From CAYXVF01 sp964468125 (GTDB taxonomy: Bacteria; Myxococcota; XYA12-FULL-58-9; CAYXVF01): DNA of 50,407 nt. The stretch is from the NCBI GenBank assembly GCA_964468125.1, contig CAYXVF010000041.1, positions 1 through 50,407 of the forward strand. Reading direction: 5' to 3'. Shown piece by piece: positions 25,745 to 34,295 of this stretch. The position numbers and the translations under genes were made by a program. Each line of letters opens with the position of its first letter. Position 1 is the first letter of the stretch. The notes under the pieces are model-generated. The model ran no database searches. It worked only from the letters and a program-made list of their open reading frames with translations, and had not been told where the DNA came from.

Positions 25745-26041
25745 TCACGGGGGTGAGCCGGTGACGTTATCCATCACCTCGGCGATCGCGTTGAGCAGCA
25801 CTGTGACGGTGAATGGCTTCTGCAGGAAACGCACGCCCGTCTCGGGCAGATCGCCGAGACTCTCGCCGCGCGCGTAGCCGCTCATGATGAGCACGCGGAC
25901 GCTCGGGTCACGTTGCAGCAACTCCCGATATACTTCGTCCCCTGGTTTTCCTGGCATCGTGAGATCGAGGAGCACGACGTCGATCTCGGCGCCGTAGCGC
26001 TCGTACTGCCGCAACGCTTCGTCACCGTGTCGTCGTGCCAC
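25745..26041 (-). pseudogene. Response-regulator receiver-domain remnant
   Basis: The last ~98 codons match a receiver domain of the hybrid-kinase C-terminal type: GDEALRQYERYG, IDVVLLDLTMPGKPGDEVYR with the phospho-acceptor Asp, LIMSGYARGE and FLQKPFT with the conserved Lys. The first strand with the acidic pair that binds Mg2+ is missing, so phosphorylation should not work. The upstream in-frame sequence is unlike any protein and ends at a kinase fragment in another frame. Confidence 0.7.
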
Positions 26042-26111
26042 TTCCTGGCTCCGAGTCGACCCGAATCGCCGCGCCATGTCGCTCGGCGATTCCGTGCACC
26101 GCGGCGAAAAT

Positions 26112-26229
26112 GCAGGCTCTCGCCGTCCACGTACTCCATGGCCATCGCGATGTCGTCGTTGATCCGGCCGACATCGAACACTTTGACGATGTGCGGGTGA
26201 TTCAGCGTTGCGACGACGCGCGCCTCGAT
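26112..26229 (-). pseudogene. Ser/Thr protein kinase fragment
   Basis: About 39 codons (IEARVVATLNHPHIVKVFDV, then NDDIAMAMEYVDGESL) match the alphaC-to-hinge part of a bacterial Hanks-type kinase. The P-loop, catalytic HRD loop and DFG are all absent. It sits in a different frame from the receiver remnant downstream. Myxococcota carry many such kinases, so this is probably debris of a large kinase or kinase-sensor gene. Confidence 0.6.
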
Positions 26230-26506
26230 CTGGGAGCGCAAAGCCGGCCGATATCCCCCGGCGGTCCGACTTTGCACTGAGAGTTTCCAAAGGCTCGCTC
26301 ATGACGTGCAGCGACACTCAGTCCTCACAGCAGTGCTTTCGCCACTCGTAGGCAGAACTACCGGCTCGACCGTGCCATGTTCTTTCAGAGACCGCGCCCG
26401 GGCAGAGATGCCAATCGGCGCTCATAAACTGAGCGCAGTTCATGGAGGCAACGTAGAGAAATCGCTCCCATGTCTCGTCGTGCAAGGCGTTCGCGCGAAA
26501 AAGCGA

Positions 26507-28927
26507 TCAGCGCTTTAGGTGACGCTTCAGGCGAGCCGGATCGGCGCTCGCGGGGTCGTCAGGCCAGACGTGTTTCGGGTAGCGCCGTGATAGACTTCTC
26601 GACAGCTCCGGGTACGTGTTGCGCCAGAAGCTCTCGAGGTCCGTGGTGACTTGGATCGGTCTCCGGTTAGGAGCCCAGAGGTGGACGGTGAGTGGTGCAC
26701 CGCCGAACCTCGGAGTTTCTTTCATCCCAAAAAAATCCTGCAGGTAGCTCTCGACCCAGGGAGAGCGGCTCCGGGCATATCGGACGGGAAGCGCACGGCC
26801 CGAGGGAAGGGTGAGCGTACGAGGTGCGAGGCGCTCAAAGTCGCCGAGCGACTCGGGGGCGAGCACGGAGGATGCGAGCTGCTCCAACGGTGTTCCGCGG
26901 GCCTCGTCGATGGTGTTCACGCCGGTACAGGCGGCTCGCAAGAGGGCACGTGGGACATCGCCGGGGACCGAAAGGCCCGCCTTCTGCGCTGCTTCGAGCC
27001 GACCCAGAACCCGCTCGACCTCTTGCTCCGGAAACACAGCGGTCAGCTCCCGCCTGCTGAGCTCGGCGACGAGCAAGTCACGAACGGCGTCGTCTGGGAG
27101 GGCGGGGCGTCGGTCGGAGTCGAGCCAAAGCTCGCCGATCTTGAATCCCTCGGTGCGCATGACCCTGCCGCCCTCCAGCGCGAGCTCCTCGACGGCCCGA
27201 AGCTCGTCTGCGAGGTCTTCTTCGATCCACGCGGGCTCAACCGCGCTCGCGAGGCCGATGGTCACTCGTTCTCGACCGCGCGGACCTCGCATCTCCGTGC
27301 TCAGTGCTGCGAGCCATTCACTGTCGCGCACCACGCTGTTTTCCGCCAGCAGGGCTCGCCCCCCTTCTCGGAGCAGAACCTCGATCTGCCCGTCGCGTTC
27401 GCCCATGCGTTGGGCGAGACGATCGGAAAAGGCTCGAAACACCGCGCGCTCGAGCTCCCCTCGTTCGGAGGGCGCGATGTCCCGAAGCATGACGTCGAGC
27501 TGTTTGGTCCCTTGGCGTATGCGCTGCATGGTTGCGACGTGAAATCCGCGCCGCGCCAGATCGCCCGTGGGCTGCCCCAAGAGCTCGATGCGATGGCGAA
27601 GATCGCTCACGCCGACGGCGGTCGCTGGACCTCGCGGCACAAAGTCGCGCTCGGCAGCGATCGAGGCTGCGAGCGCGCCCTCCCTCCTCGATCCGAACTG
27701 CGCCGCATAGGTCGCGACGGCGGCCAGACGCGGGTGCAGCGGGAGGGTCGCGAAACGCTTCCCTGCTTCCGTGAGGCGTTCGTGCTCGAGCGCGCCGAGA
27801 CGCAGGAGCAGCAGGCGGGCCCGGTCCAGTGCCGCACTCGGCGGAGAATCGAGCCAGGGAAGATCCTCAGGCCTATGTCCATGCTGAAGCGTGGCGAGGA
27901 GGACCTCGGCTGCATCCGCGCGGAGTATCTCCGGGGCCGTGTGCTCTGGTCGCGCGTCGAAGTCCGGGCGACTGTAGAGACGAATGCAGCGTCCTGGTGC
28001 GGTCCGGCCCGCGCGACCGGCACGCTGAATCGCCGATGCCTTGCTCACTTTTGCCACTGAAAGACGGGAGATCCCGGACGAGGGATCCCATTCGAGTATC
28101 CTGGCGAGGCCGCTGTCGACGACCACGGTCACGCCTTCGACCGTTACGGAGGTCTCCGCGACATTGGTGGCAAGAATCACCCGCTGCTTCTCTGCCCGCG
28201 AGAAGACGCGCGCCTGCTCTCGGGGTGAGAGGCTGCCGTGAAGCTTCAGCACCTCGAAGGAGCCCTCGCCGAGCGCGCTCGCGGCCCGTTCGATTTCGCC
28301 CACCCCGGGGAGAAATACCAGCACATCGCCGTTCTGGCCGAGCACGCGTCGGACGGCCGAGGCCACCCGTTGCTCGAGTCGCCGTTCGTCCCTATCGCTC
28401 GCGTGCTCCACGTCGACCGGATAGCTGCGACCTTCCGCACGCAGTCGAGGTGCCTCGATCGCACCGGCGATCGCTTCGGCGTCGAGGGTCGCCGACATCA
28501 CGACAAAGGGGAGATCGCCGCGCGCACGCAGGAAGGCGAGGGCGAGGTCGCCGTCGACGTGCCGCTCGTGAAACTCGTCCAAGACGACGCAGCCGACGCC
28601 CTCGAGGCCGCTCGAGAGCATGCGCAGAAAGAGGCCCTCGGTGACATATTCGATGCGGGTCCCGGGGACCGATTCGAGGCGGACCCGATAGCCGACGGAC
28701 TGGCCGACGTCTTCTTCGAGCTCTTCCGCCACGCGTTCCGCGGAGGCGCGCGCGGCGAGGCGGCGGGGCTCGAGGACCAGGACCTTCCCCTTCACCGCAC
28801 GCATCAACGCCGGCGGCACACGGGTGGTCTTGCCGGCGCCGGGGGGCGCTTCGAGGACGAGGCGGCCGGTCTGTACGACGGTGTCGACAATCGCTGGCAG
28901 GAGAGAATCGATCGGGAGAGCGTTCAC
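26507..28927 (-). CDS. hrpB: ATP-dependent helicase HrpB (DEAH-type)
   Basis: An 806-residue DExH-box helicase of the HrpB family, thought to act on RNA; its physiological role is poorly known. Seen: Walker A (EAPPGAGKTTRVP), motif II DEFH (VVLDEFHERHVDGDLALAF), motif III SAT (VVMSATLDAEA), motif V (VILATNVAETSVTVEGVTVV), motif VI (QRAGRAGRTAPGRCIRLYS), then the helicase-associated domain and the HrpB C-terminal domain (SPWVESYLQDFFGMKETPRF). Length is normal. The GTG start at 28927 gives the family N-terminus (NALPIDSLLPAIVDTV) and overlaps the antiporter stop as GTGA, so translation is coupled. A longer frame upstream is antisense-like noise within the antiporter gene. Confidence 0.95.
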   Translation of the reverse strand: MNALPIDSLLPAIVDTVVQTGRLVLEAPPGAGKTTRVPPALMRAVKGKVLVLEPRRLAARASAERVAEELEEDVGQSVGYRVRLESVPGTRIEYVTEGLFLRMLSSGLEGVGCVVLDEFHERHVDGDLALAFLRARGDLPFVVMSATLDAEAIAGAIEAPRLRAEGRSYPVDVEHASDRDERRLEQRVASAVRRVLGQNGDVLVFLPGVGEIERAASALGEGSFEVLKLHGSLSPREQARVFSRAEKQRVILATNVAETSVTVEGVTVVVDSGLARILEWDPSSGISRLSVAKVSKASAIQRAGRAGRTAPGRCIRLYSRPDFDARPEHTAPEILRADAAEVLLATLQHGHRPEDLPWLDSPPSAALDRARLLLLRLGALEHERLTEAGKRFATLPLHPRLAAVATYAAQFGSRREGALAASIAAERDFVPRGPATAVGVSDLRHRIELLGQPTGDLARRGFHVATMQRIRQGTKQLDVMLRDIAPSERGELERAVFRAFSDRLAQRMGERDGQIEVLLREGGRALLAENSVVRDSEWLAALSTEMRGPRGRERVTIGLASAVEPAWIEEDLADELRAVEELALEGGRVMRTEGFKIGELWLDSDRRPALPDDAVRDLLVAELSRRELTAVFPEQEVERVLGRLEAAQKAGLSVPGDVPRALLRAACTGVNTIDEARGTPLEQLASSVLAPESLGDFERLAPRTLTLPSGRALPVRYARSRSPWVESYLQDFFGMKETPRFGGAPLTVHLWAPNRRPIQVTTDLESFWRNTYPELSRSLSRRYPKHVWPDDPASADPARLKRHLKR

Positions 28928-29877
28928 GACACGCGACTGCCGAAGACGTCGATTCCCCAGCGCACGAAGTTCACCGCGACCAGCGTCACACCCTCGAGTC
29001 GGGTCAGTCGCCAGCCGGTGCGCAGGAAGAGCAAAACGAGCGCCACCGCACCCACGGTGATCCACATGCTCAGTCGGGTAGCGGGCTCCACCGGAAGCGG
29101 CGCAAGTGAAGAGCTCAACCCGAGAACCCCGAGCATGTTGAAGAGATCGCTCCCGATCAGGTTGCCGGCGGAGAGCCCGAACCGTCCCTTCAACGCCGCG
29201 TTGAGCGAGGTCACGAGCTCCGGCGCGGAGGTTCCGGCGGCGACGATCGTCACCGAGATCGCCCACTCGCTGAGGCCGAAGGCGCGTGCGAGGTCCGAGG
29301 CGCCGTTCACCAGTAGATGAGCGCCCACGAGGATCCCGGTCAGTCCCAGGAGCCCCAGTGGCACATCCTTCCAGCTGGCCGACTCTCCATCACTGGAAAT
29401 GTCTTCCGGCGCTTCCTTTTTGATGAACATGAACGCGAGGTAGGAGCCGAGCAGCGCCAGGAGAACCACGCCTTCGATGCGGGACAGGTCACCGTCTTGC
29501 ATCATCAGCCCGAGGATGACGACCACCACCAAGAGGAAGAGACCGTCACGCGTGACGAGCTTCCGTGACGTGGGGATCGCTTTGATCGCCGCGCAGCCCC
29601 CCAGGACGATCCCGAGGTTGAAGACATTCGAGCCGATCACGTTGCCGATGGACATCGTGCCGCGACCGGTGAGTGCTGCTCCGACGGAGACGGCGAACTC
29701 CGGTGCGGAGGTACCGAAGGCCACCAGTGTCAGGCCGATCGCGAGATCGCTGATGTTGAAGGTCTTGGCGACCCGAACCGCAGAGTCGACGAAGAGGTCG
29801 GCACCCTTCCAGAGGAAGACGATGGCGACGGCGACGAGGCCGATATTTAGGGCGATGTCCACGACGGCGCGCACCAT
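28924..29877 (-). CDS. Ca2+/Na+:cation antiporter (CaCA family, YrbG type)
   Basis: An inner-membrane exchanger of ~317 residues with ten predicted helices in two homologous halves. Both alpha-repeats are intact: GTSAPEFAVSVGAALTG...GNVIGSNVFNLG in the first and GTSAPELVTSLNAALKG...GNLIGSDLFNMLG in the second, with the Glu of each GTSAPE and the Asn/Asp of each GS[ND]xFN that bind cation. It exports Ca2+ or exchanges Na+. The ATG at 29877 has AGGA 7 bases upstream; the ATG at 29883 lies directly on that site and would add two residues. It is coupled to hrpB. The window also encodes EF-hand proteins, but no direct link can be shown. Confidence 0.93.
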   Translation of the reverse strand: MVRAVVDIALNIGLVAVAIVFLWKGADLFVDSAVRVAKTFNISDLAIGLTLVAFGTSAPEFAVSVGAALTGRGTMSIGNVIGSNVFNLGIVLGGCAAIKAIPTSRKLVTRDGLFLLVVVVILGLMMQDGDLSRIEGVVLLALLGSYLAFMFIKKEAPEDISSDGESASWKDVPLGLLGLTGILVGAHLLVNGASDLARAFGLSEWAISVTIVAAGTSAPELVTSLNAALKGRFGLSAGNLIGSDLFNMLGVLGLSSSLAPLPVEPATRLSMWITVGAVALVLLFLRTGWRLTRLEGVTLVAVNFVRWGIDVFGSRVS

Positions 29878-29994
29878 CGCCATTTCCTGCGCGGTCGGTC
29901 AAGCGGTCCAAACTTTTGTGGGTTCCACCGCCGGCGAGTTCTGTTAAAGGGTGCGGATTGGGTTTTCGCCCGCGAATTGAATGAGGTCTAGAAT

Positions 29995-30420
29995 ATGTCG
30001 CACGCGTCAGACGCCATCGTCTTGATCGATCCGGACAGCGCCCGCCGCTTCGAGCGTACCATTGAGCTCAACGCGCTCGGCCACCGGGTTCATGCTCTCT
30101 CCGATGGGAGTCTCGCCGGGGCGGTCGCGAGCGCGGAGACCGTGGCTGCATTTGTCGTCGACGAGGACTCCGGTGGTTTCGATCTGTGTTTTGAGCTCAA
30201 GACGAACCCGAAAACCTGGGACGTGCCGGTGGTGCTCCTGGCGAGTCTCGCGACCGCCCTCAAGAAGCCCCCGACGGCGCATGGGCCGGACCACATCCTC
30301 GCAATGCCCATGCGTCCGGATTATCTGGCCGCCGAGGTTGCTCGCTTCCTCGGAAGGGATGGGTCCCCCTCGAGGATCGAGCTTCAGGAGCCCGTCCCCG
30401 GCCCCGCGCGGGCAGGCTGA
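29995..30420 (+). CDS. Pseudo-receiver domain protein
   Basis: A 141-residue stand-alone protein with the CheY-like fold pattern: strand 1 with an acidic pair (VLIDPDSARR, D12/D14), strand 3 with VVDEDSGGFDLC (D56 or D58 as possible phospho-acceptor), strand 4 with VPVVLLAS (S84 in place of Thr/Ser), and strand 5 with ILAMPMRPDYL, where the near-invariant Lys before the cis-Pro is Met104. The missing Lys suggests altered or absent phospho-switching. A Pro-rich tail follows. GAGGT lies 7 bases before the ATG. It is divergent from the antiporter gene and 60 bases upstream of nadB; a regulatory role is inferred only from the fold. Confidence 0.75.
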   Translation: MSHASDAIVLIDPDSARRFERTIELNALGHRVHALSDGSLAGAVASAETVAAFVVDEDSGGFDLCFELKTNPKTWDVPVVLLASLATALKKPPTAHGPDHILAMPMRPDYLAAEVARFLGRDGSPSRIELQEPVPGPARAG

Positions 30421-30480
30421 GCCTGGCCGCTTCTCTCGCTCACCTTTGCGCACTTGCCTTCGCCGTCTTATAGCAAATCC

Positions 30481-32076
30481 ATGCGCGACACGGACTTTCT
30501 CGTGATCGGCAGCGGCCTCGCCGGACTGAACGCAGCCTTGCGTCTCGCCGCGGCCGGGTCGGTGACCGTGGTGACCAAACGTGAGCCCCACGACAGCGCC
30601 ACCTCCTGGGCGCAAGGCGGAATCGCCAGCGTCATGGGTGAGCACGACAGCTTCGACAATCACGTCCGGGACACGCTCGCCGCCGGCGCGGGCCTATGCG
30701 ACGAAGCCGCCGTGCGCTCGATTGTCGAAGAGGGGCCGCAGGCGATCGAGCGCCTGATCGAGCTCGGCGTCGAGTTCGATCGCTACGGCGCAGGATACGA
30801 CCTCACGAAGGAGGGCGGCCACAGCAAGCGCCGTATTCTCCACTCGCAAGATGTCACCGGTCGCGAGATCGCTCGGGCGTTATACGAGCGCGCGAACGCA
30901 GCACCCGGAGTCACCCTCTGGACCGATGCGATCGCCGTTGACCTGATCACCGCCGAGCGCTCCGGCGCGTCTCGCTCCAATCGGTGCCTCGGGGCCTACG
31001 TGCTGAACTCGCGCACGCGGCAGGTCGAGACCGTGCGGGCGAAGGCGACGCTCCTGGCGACCGGTGGAGCAGGAAAGGTCTACCTCTACACCTCGAATCC
31101 CGACGTTGCGACCGGCGACGGCATCGCGATGGCGTACCGTGCCGGCGCCTCCGTCGCGAACATGGAGTTCTTCCAGTTTCACCCGACGTGCCTCTACCAC
31201 CCGCAGGCGAAGTCCTTCCTCATCAGCGAGGCGCTCCGCGGTGAGGGAGGAACCCTTCGCATGACGGACGGGACGCCGCTGATGAAAGGGGTGCACCCCC
31301 TGGGTGACCTGGCTCCTCGTGACATCGTTGCCCGCGCGATCGACAGTGCGATGAAGCGCACCGGTGCGGACCACGTTCAATTGGACATGACCTCGGTCAG
31401 CCCCGCATACGTGACCGAACGCTTTCCGAACATCCACCGCGCCTGCCTCTCCCTCGGCGTCGACATGACGAAAACCCCGATCCCCGTCGTGCCCGCCGCG
31501 CACTACTGCTGTGGCGGGGTACGGACTGACGTGCGTGGCGCAACCGACCTTCCTGGACTCTGGGTGGCAGGAGAATCCGCATCGACGGGGCTTCATGGAG
31601 CAAACCGACTCGCGTCCAACTCGCTCCTCGAAGCGGCGGTGGTGTCTGAGAGGGCCTCCGCGGACATGGTGGACTACGCCGGGAGCGCGAGACTCGATCC
31701 GGTGGACGAGTGGGATCCCGGGGACGCAACGGACCCGGACGAGATGGTCGTGGTCTCGCACAACTGGGATGAGCTTCGACGGACCATGTGGAACTATGTC
31801 GGGATCGTGCGCAGCGACAAACGTCTCGCGCGTGCGAGTGCTCGCCTCGATCTTCTCCAGGAGGAGATCCAGGAGTACTACTGGGACTTCATTCTCACTC
31901 ACGATCTGATCGAGCTCCGAAACCTCGCGACCGTCGCGCGTCTGATTGTCGACTCGGCGCGAACGCGGCGTGAGAGTCGCGGACTGCACTACAACCTCGA
32001 CTGCCCCGAAACCGCGGAGGTCGGCCGGGACACGGTGCTGCGAAGGGCTGGCGCGTTCGAGAGCAGCGCCGCATGA
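30481..32076 (+). CDS. nadB: L-aspartate oxidase
   Basis: Oxidises L-aspartate to iminoaspartate with FAD, the first step of de novo NAD synthesis. The 531-residue protein shows the FAD-binding start DFLVIGSGLAGLNAALRLAA, the succinate-dehydrogenase/NadB hallmarks SATSWAQGGIA-type (SATSWAQGGIASVMGEHDS), FFQFHPTCLYHP, ALRGEGGTLR, and the C-terminal domain (MWNYVGIVRSDKRL, LIELRNLATVARLIVDSART). Length is normal. ATG 30481 begins the flavin-binding strand directly; an upstream in-frame ATG at 30454 lacks support. No nadA or nadC in the window. It shares a 4-base overlap with the transglycosylase gene. Confidence 0.95.
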   Translation: MRDTDFLVIGSGLAGLNAALRLAAAGSVTVVTKREPHDSATSWAQGGIASVMGEHDSFDNHVRDTLAAGAGLCDEAAVRSIVEEGPQAIERLIELGVEFDRYGAGYDLTKEGGHSKRRILHSQDVTGREIARALYERANAAPGVTLWTDAIAVDLITAERSGASRSNRCLGAYVLNSRTRQVETVRAKATLLATGGAGKVYLYTSNPDVATGDGIAMAYRAGASVANMEFFQFHPTCLYHPQAKSFLISEALRGEGGTLRMTDGTPLMKGVHPLGDLAPRDIVARAIDSAMKRTGADHVQLDMTSVSPAYVTERFPNIHRACLSLGVDMTKTPIPVVPAAHYCCGGVRTDVRGATDLPGLWVAGESASTGLHGANRLASNSLLEAAVVSERASADMVDYAGSARLDPVDEWDPGDATDPDEMVVVSHNWDELRRTMWNYVGIVRSDKRLARASARLDLLQEEIQEYYWDFILTHDLIELRNLATVARLIVDSARTRRESRGLHYNLDCPETAEVGRDTVLRRAGAFESSAA

Positions 32077-32687
32077 AGCGTGCGCTGTCCATCGCGCTCG
32101 CCCTCTTCCTTTGGCCCCTGAGCGCTCGCGCCGAGCTCTACACCTGGACCGATCAGAACGGTGTCATTCACTTCACGAACGTAAAGCCCGGGAGCGAATC
32201 CGCGGTATCCGGCAAGGAGAACACCTATGAGTGGCGCGATGAGCTCGGTGGGCTCCGGAGGCTCCACAGGGTCGACGTCTCGACCTACGACACTCTCATT
32301 CTGGAAGCGGCCCGCTACTACACCCTGCCCCCGGCGCTCGTGAAGGCGGTGGTCGCCGCGGAGTCCGGCTTCGAGCCAACCGCGACGAGTCACGCGGGGG
32401 CGCAAGGTCTCATGCAGCTCATCCCGTCCACCGCTCGCGACATGAAAGTGCGCGATTGCTTTGACCCCAAACAGAACGTTTATGGAGGTGCGCGCTATCT
32501 GCGGATTCTTGCCAATCAGTTCGATGGAAACGTCCGCCTGACCCTGGCGGGCTACAACGCCGGACCGAAGGCGGTAGAGCGTGCCGGGCGACGGGTCCCC
32601 GCCATCGAAGAGACCCAGACTTACGTTCGTCGGGTCTTGCAGCTATACGAGCACTATCTTGAGACCTGGGACGCGGGCCGGAAATGA
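32073..32687 (+). CDS. Lytic transglycosylase with N-terminal DUF4124 domain
   Basis: A 204-residue exported enzyme that cleaves peptidoglycan glycan strands with anhydro-MurNAc formation. The signal peptide (MKRALSIALALFLWPLSARA) is followed by the DUF4124 motif LYTWTDQNGVIHFTN and then an SLT domain at ~75-195: catalytic Glu97 in VVAAESGFEP, GAQGLMQLIPSTA, YGGARYLRILANQFDGN and LAGYNAGPKAVER. It belongs to family 1 (Slt/MltC-like). Start and stop overlap nadB and the pgsA-like gene by 4 bases each, so all three are coupled although their functions differ. Confidence 0.93.
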   Translation: MKRALSIALALFLWPLSARAELYTWTDQNGVIHFTNVKPGSESAVSGKENTYEWRDELGGLRRLHRVDVSTYDTLILEAARYYTLPPALVKAVVAAESGFEPTATSHAGAQGLMQLIPSTARDMKVRDCFDPKQNVYGGARYLRILANQFDGNVRLTLAGYNAGPKAVERAGRRVPAIEETQTYVRRVLQLYEHYLETWDAGRK

Positions 32688-33286
32688 ACATCTTCACCAT
32701 ACCGAATATCGTGACCATGGCACGCATAGCGGTGCTGCCGCTCATCGTGTTCCTGATCTGGCCCGGAATTGAAACCCGCGAGACCTCGTTCTGGGCGGCC
32801 GTCGCCTACACCATCGCCGGGGCTACGGATTTCGTGGACGGCTACCTCGCCCGACGGCTCAATCAGGTGAGCGTCTTCGGGAAATTCCTGGACCCCCTGG
32901 CGGACAAGCTCTTCTACCTCGTGACGATGATCGCCCTGCTGCAGCTTCCCACGCCGCGCATTCCCTTCTGGTTGGTGATGGTGGTGTTGATCCGCGAGCT
33001 CTCGATCACGGGCCTTCGCGCGATCGCTTCATCGGAGGGCGTGGTCATCGCCGCCGGACAAGGCGGGAAGATGAAGACGGTCTTTGGCACGATCGGTATG
33101 ATCCTCCTGATTCTTCACTACCCCTACCTGGTGAGCTTTGGCTTCACCTCCGTCACCCTCGACTTTCACCGCTTGGGTCTGTGGCTGACTTTCTTGTCCG
33201 TCGCCTACTCGCTCACTAGCGCGGTGTCCTACGTGCGCGGCTTCGCCAAGGCCCTCGAAGAGCAACGCGGAGCCGCTGCGAGCTAG
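32684..33286 (+). CDS. pgsA: CDP-diacylglycerol-glycerol-3-phosphate 3-phosphatidyltransferase
   Basis: Makes phosphatidylglycerophosphate from CDP-diacylglycerol and glycerol 3-phosphate in the inner membrane. The 200-residue protein has the CDP-alcohol phosphotransferase motif D49-x2-D52-G53-x2-A56-R57-x8-G66-x3-D70-x3-D74 (DFVDGYLARR...GKFLDPLADK) and about five to six membrane helices. The N-terminus MNIFTIPNIVTMARI is typical of PgsA, which favours this member over other alcohol transferases. Translationally coupled (ATGA) to the transglycosylase gene. Confidence 0.9.
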   Translation: MNIFTIPNIVTMARIAVLPLIVFLIWPGIETRETSFWAAVAYTIAGATDFVDGYLARRLNQVSVFGKFLDPLADKLFYLVTMIALLQLPTPRIPFWLVMVVLIRELSITGLRAIASSEGVVIAAGQGGKMKTVFGTIGMILLILHYPYLVSFGFTSVTLDFHRLGLWLTFLSVAYSLTSAVSYVRGFAKALEEQRGAAAS

Positions 33287-33377
33287 AGGATTGGCGAAAA
33301 CCTGATCTCGGAGATCTTTCGATCTCGCTTCCGAACAATTGTGGTTCTATCCCTGCTCGGGCCGCAGGGGAATGGAC

Positions 33378-34175
33378 ATGAGAATCAGAGTCAGTGTTTT
33401 TGGCGCGCTCACCTGCGCGTTCGGGGTGGCCTGTGGCGATGGAGCGGAGCTCGAGGGAGAGCAGCCGCGGGAAGCCGAGGAAATCATCAACGGCGCTCCG
33501 GCGTCGGACACGCAAGTCAGCAAGCACGGTGCGCTCTTTCTTGGGAACGGTCTCTTCCGTCGCTACCGGTGCGGTGCGACCTACCTCGGGGAGAATGGAG
33601 CCGGGGAGCACTGGGTGTTGACCGCCGCCCATTGCGTCGATGACGGAGCGGGCCCGTTCTTCGTCGGTTTCGGCACAGACAACCGCAATGCCTTCCGGCG
33701 GCGCGATCTCGCTCGCGTGGATCGCATTCTCCTCCATGGGCGCTACGACCGGGAGACGATTCAAAACGACGTGGCGGTGCTTCGGGTCGCCGAGCGACCG
33801 TCGAGGGCGATCCAGGTCGAGCTGGTGGACGGGAACGCGGGCAGCTTCAGCGGGGAGATCGCCGAAATCGTCGGTTTTGGCCGAGGAAGCTCCGGGCCCC
33901 TGCTCCAGGCCTACACGCGTGTGATCAGCACCGGTCGTTGTGACGATTGGTATTCCATCATCACCGACAAAAACATCTGCGTTCAGGACAACGTCGGGGC
34001 GGCGCAGAGCGCCTGCCAGGGAGATTCCGGAGGTCCGCTCTACATCGCCTCGACCGGCGAGCAGGCGGGGATCGCGAGCTTTGCGGCGGAGGGGTGCCCA
34101 CTCGAAGCGCCCCAGGGCTATAGCCGGATCTCGGCGTTTCGCTCCTGGATCCGATACGCGACCGACGGCCTCTGA
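33378..34175 (+). CDS. Secreted S1 (chymotrypsin-fold) serine protease, probable lipoprotein
   Basis: A 265-residue exported protease. The signal peptide (RIRVSVFGALTCAFGVAC) ends in a lipobox-like Cys. The zymogen-type start of the domain reads EIINGAPAS. The triad is complete: His in VLTAAHCV, Asp in QNDVAVLRV and Ser in CQGDSGGPL. The residue that corresponds to position 189 of chymotrypsin numbering is Ser (SACQGDS), as in chymotrypsin, rather than the Asp of trypsin, so cleavage after basic residues is not expected. Such S1 proteases are common in Myxococcota. ATG 33378 has AGGGGA 6 bases upstream; ATG 33372 and earlier starts are weaker. Confidence 0.92.
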   Translation: MRIRVSVFGALTCAFGVACGDGAELEGEQPREAEEIINGAPASDTQVSKHGALFLGNGLFRRYRCGATYLGENGAGEHWVLTAAHCVDDGAGPFFVGFGTDNRNAFRRRDLARVDRILLHGRYDRETIQNDVAVLRVAERPSRAIQVELVDGNAGSFSGEIAEIVGFGRGSSGPLLQAYTRVISTGRCDDWYSIITDKNICVQDNVGAAQSACQGDSGGPLYIASTGEQAGIASFAAEGCPLEAPQGYSRISAFRSWIRYATDGL

Positions 34176-34246
34176 GGGGCGAGCAAAGCGCGTTTCGCAC
34201 CGGGGGAAACGGGTATGCTTGCGGTCCGGTCGAAGCCCTAGGACAA

Positions 34247-34267
34247 CGGGTCCACGTACGGGACCCG
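34247..34267. promoter_or_regulatory. Inverted repeat upstream of the GT9 gene
   Basis: CGGGTCC and GGACCCG (perfect 7-base arms, 7-base spacer ACGTACG) lie between the protease and the GT9 gene, ending 28 bases before the GTG. It has no T-run after it, so an operator or mRNA hairpin is as likely as a terminator. Confidence 0.4.
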
Positions 34268-34295
34268 AGGGCCCTTCGACAGGACCGACCGAGCA

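Noticed and set aside
26318..26506. A 62-codon minus-strand stretch continuing the hrpB frame past its stop, with protein-like text (ERFLYVASMNCAQFMSADWH)
   Set aside because: No start with a ribosome site and no recognisable family; it may be debris of the neighbouring gene graveyard but I cannot support it.
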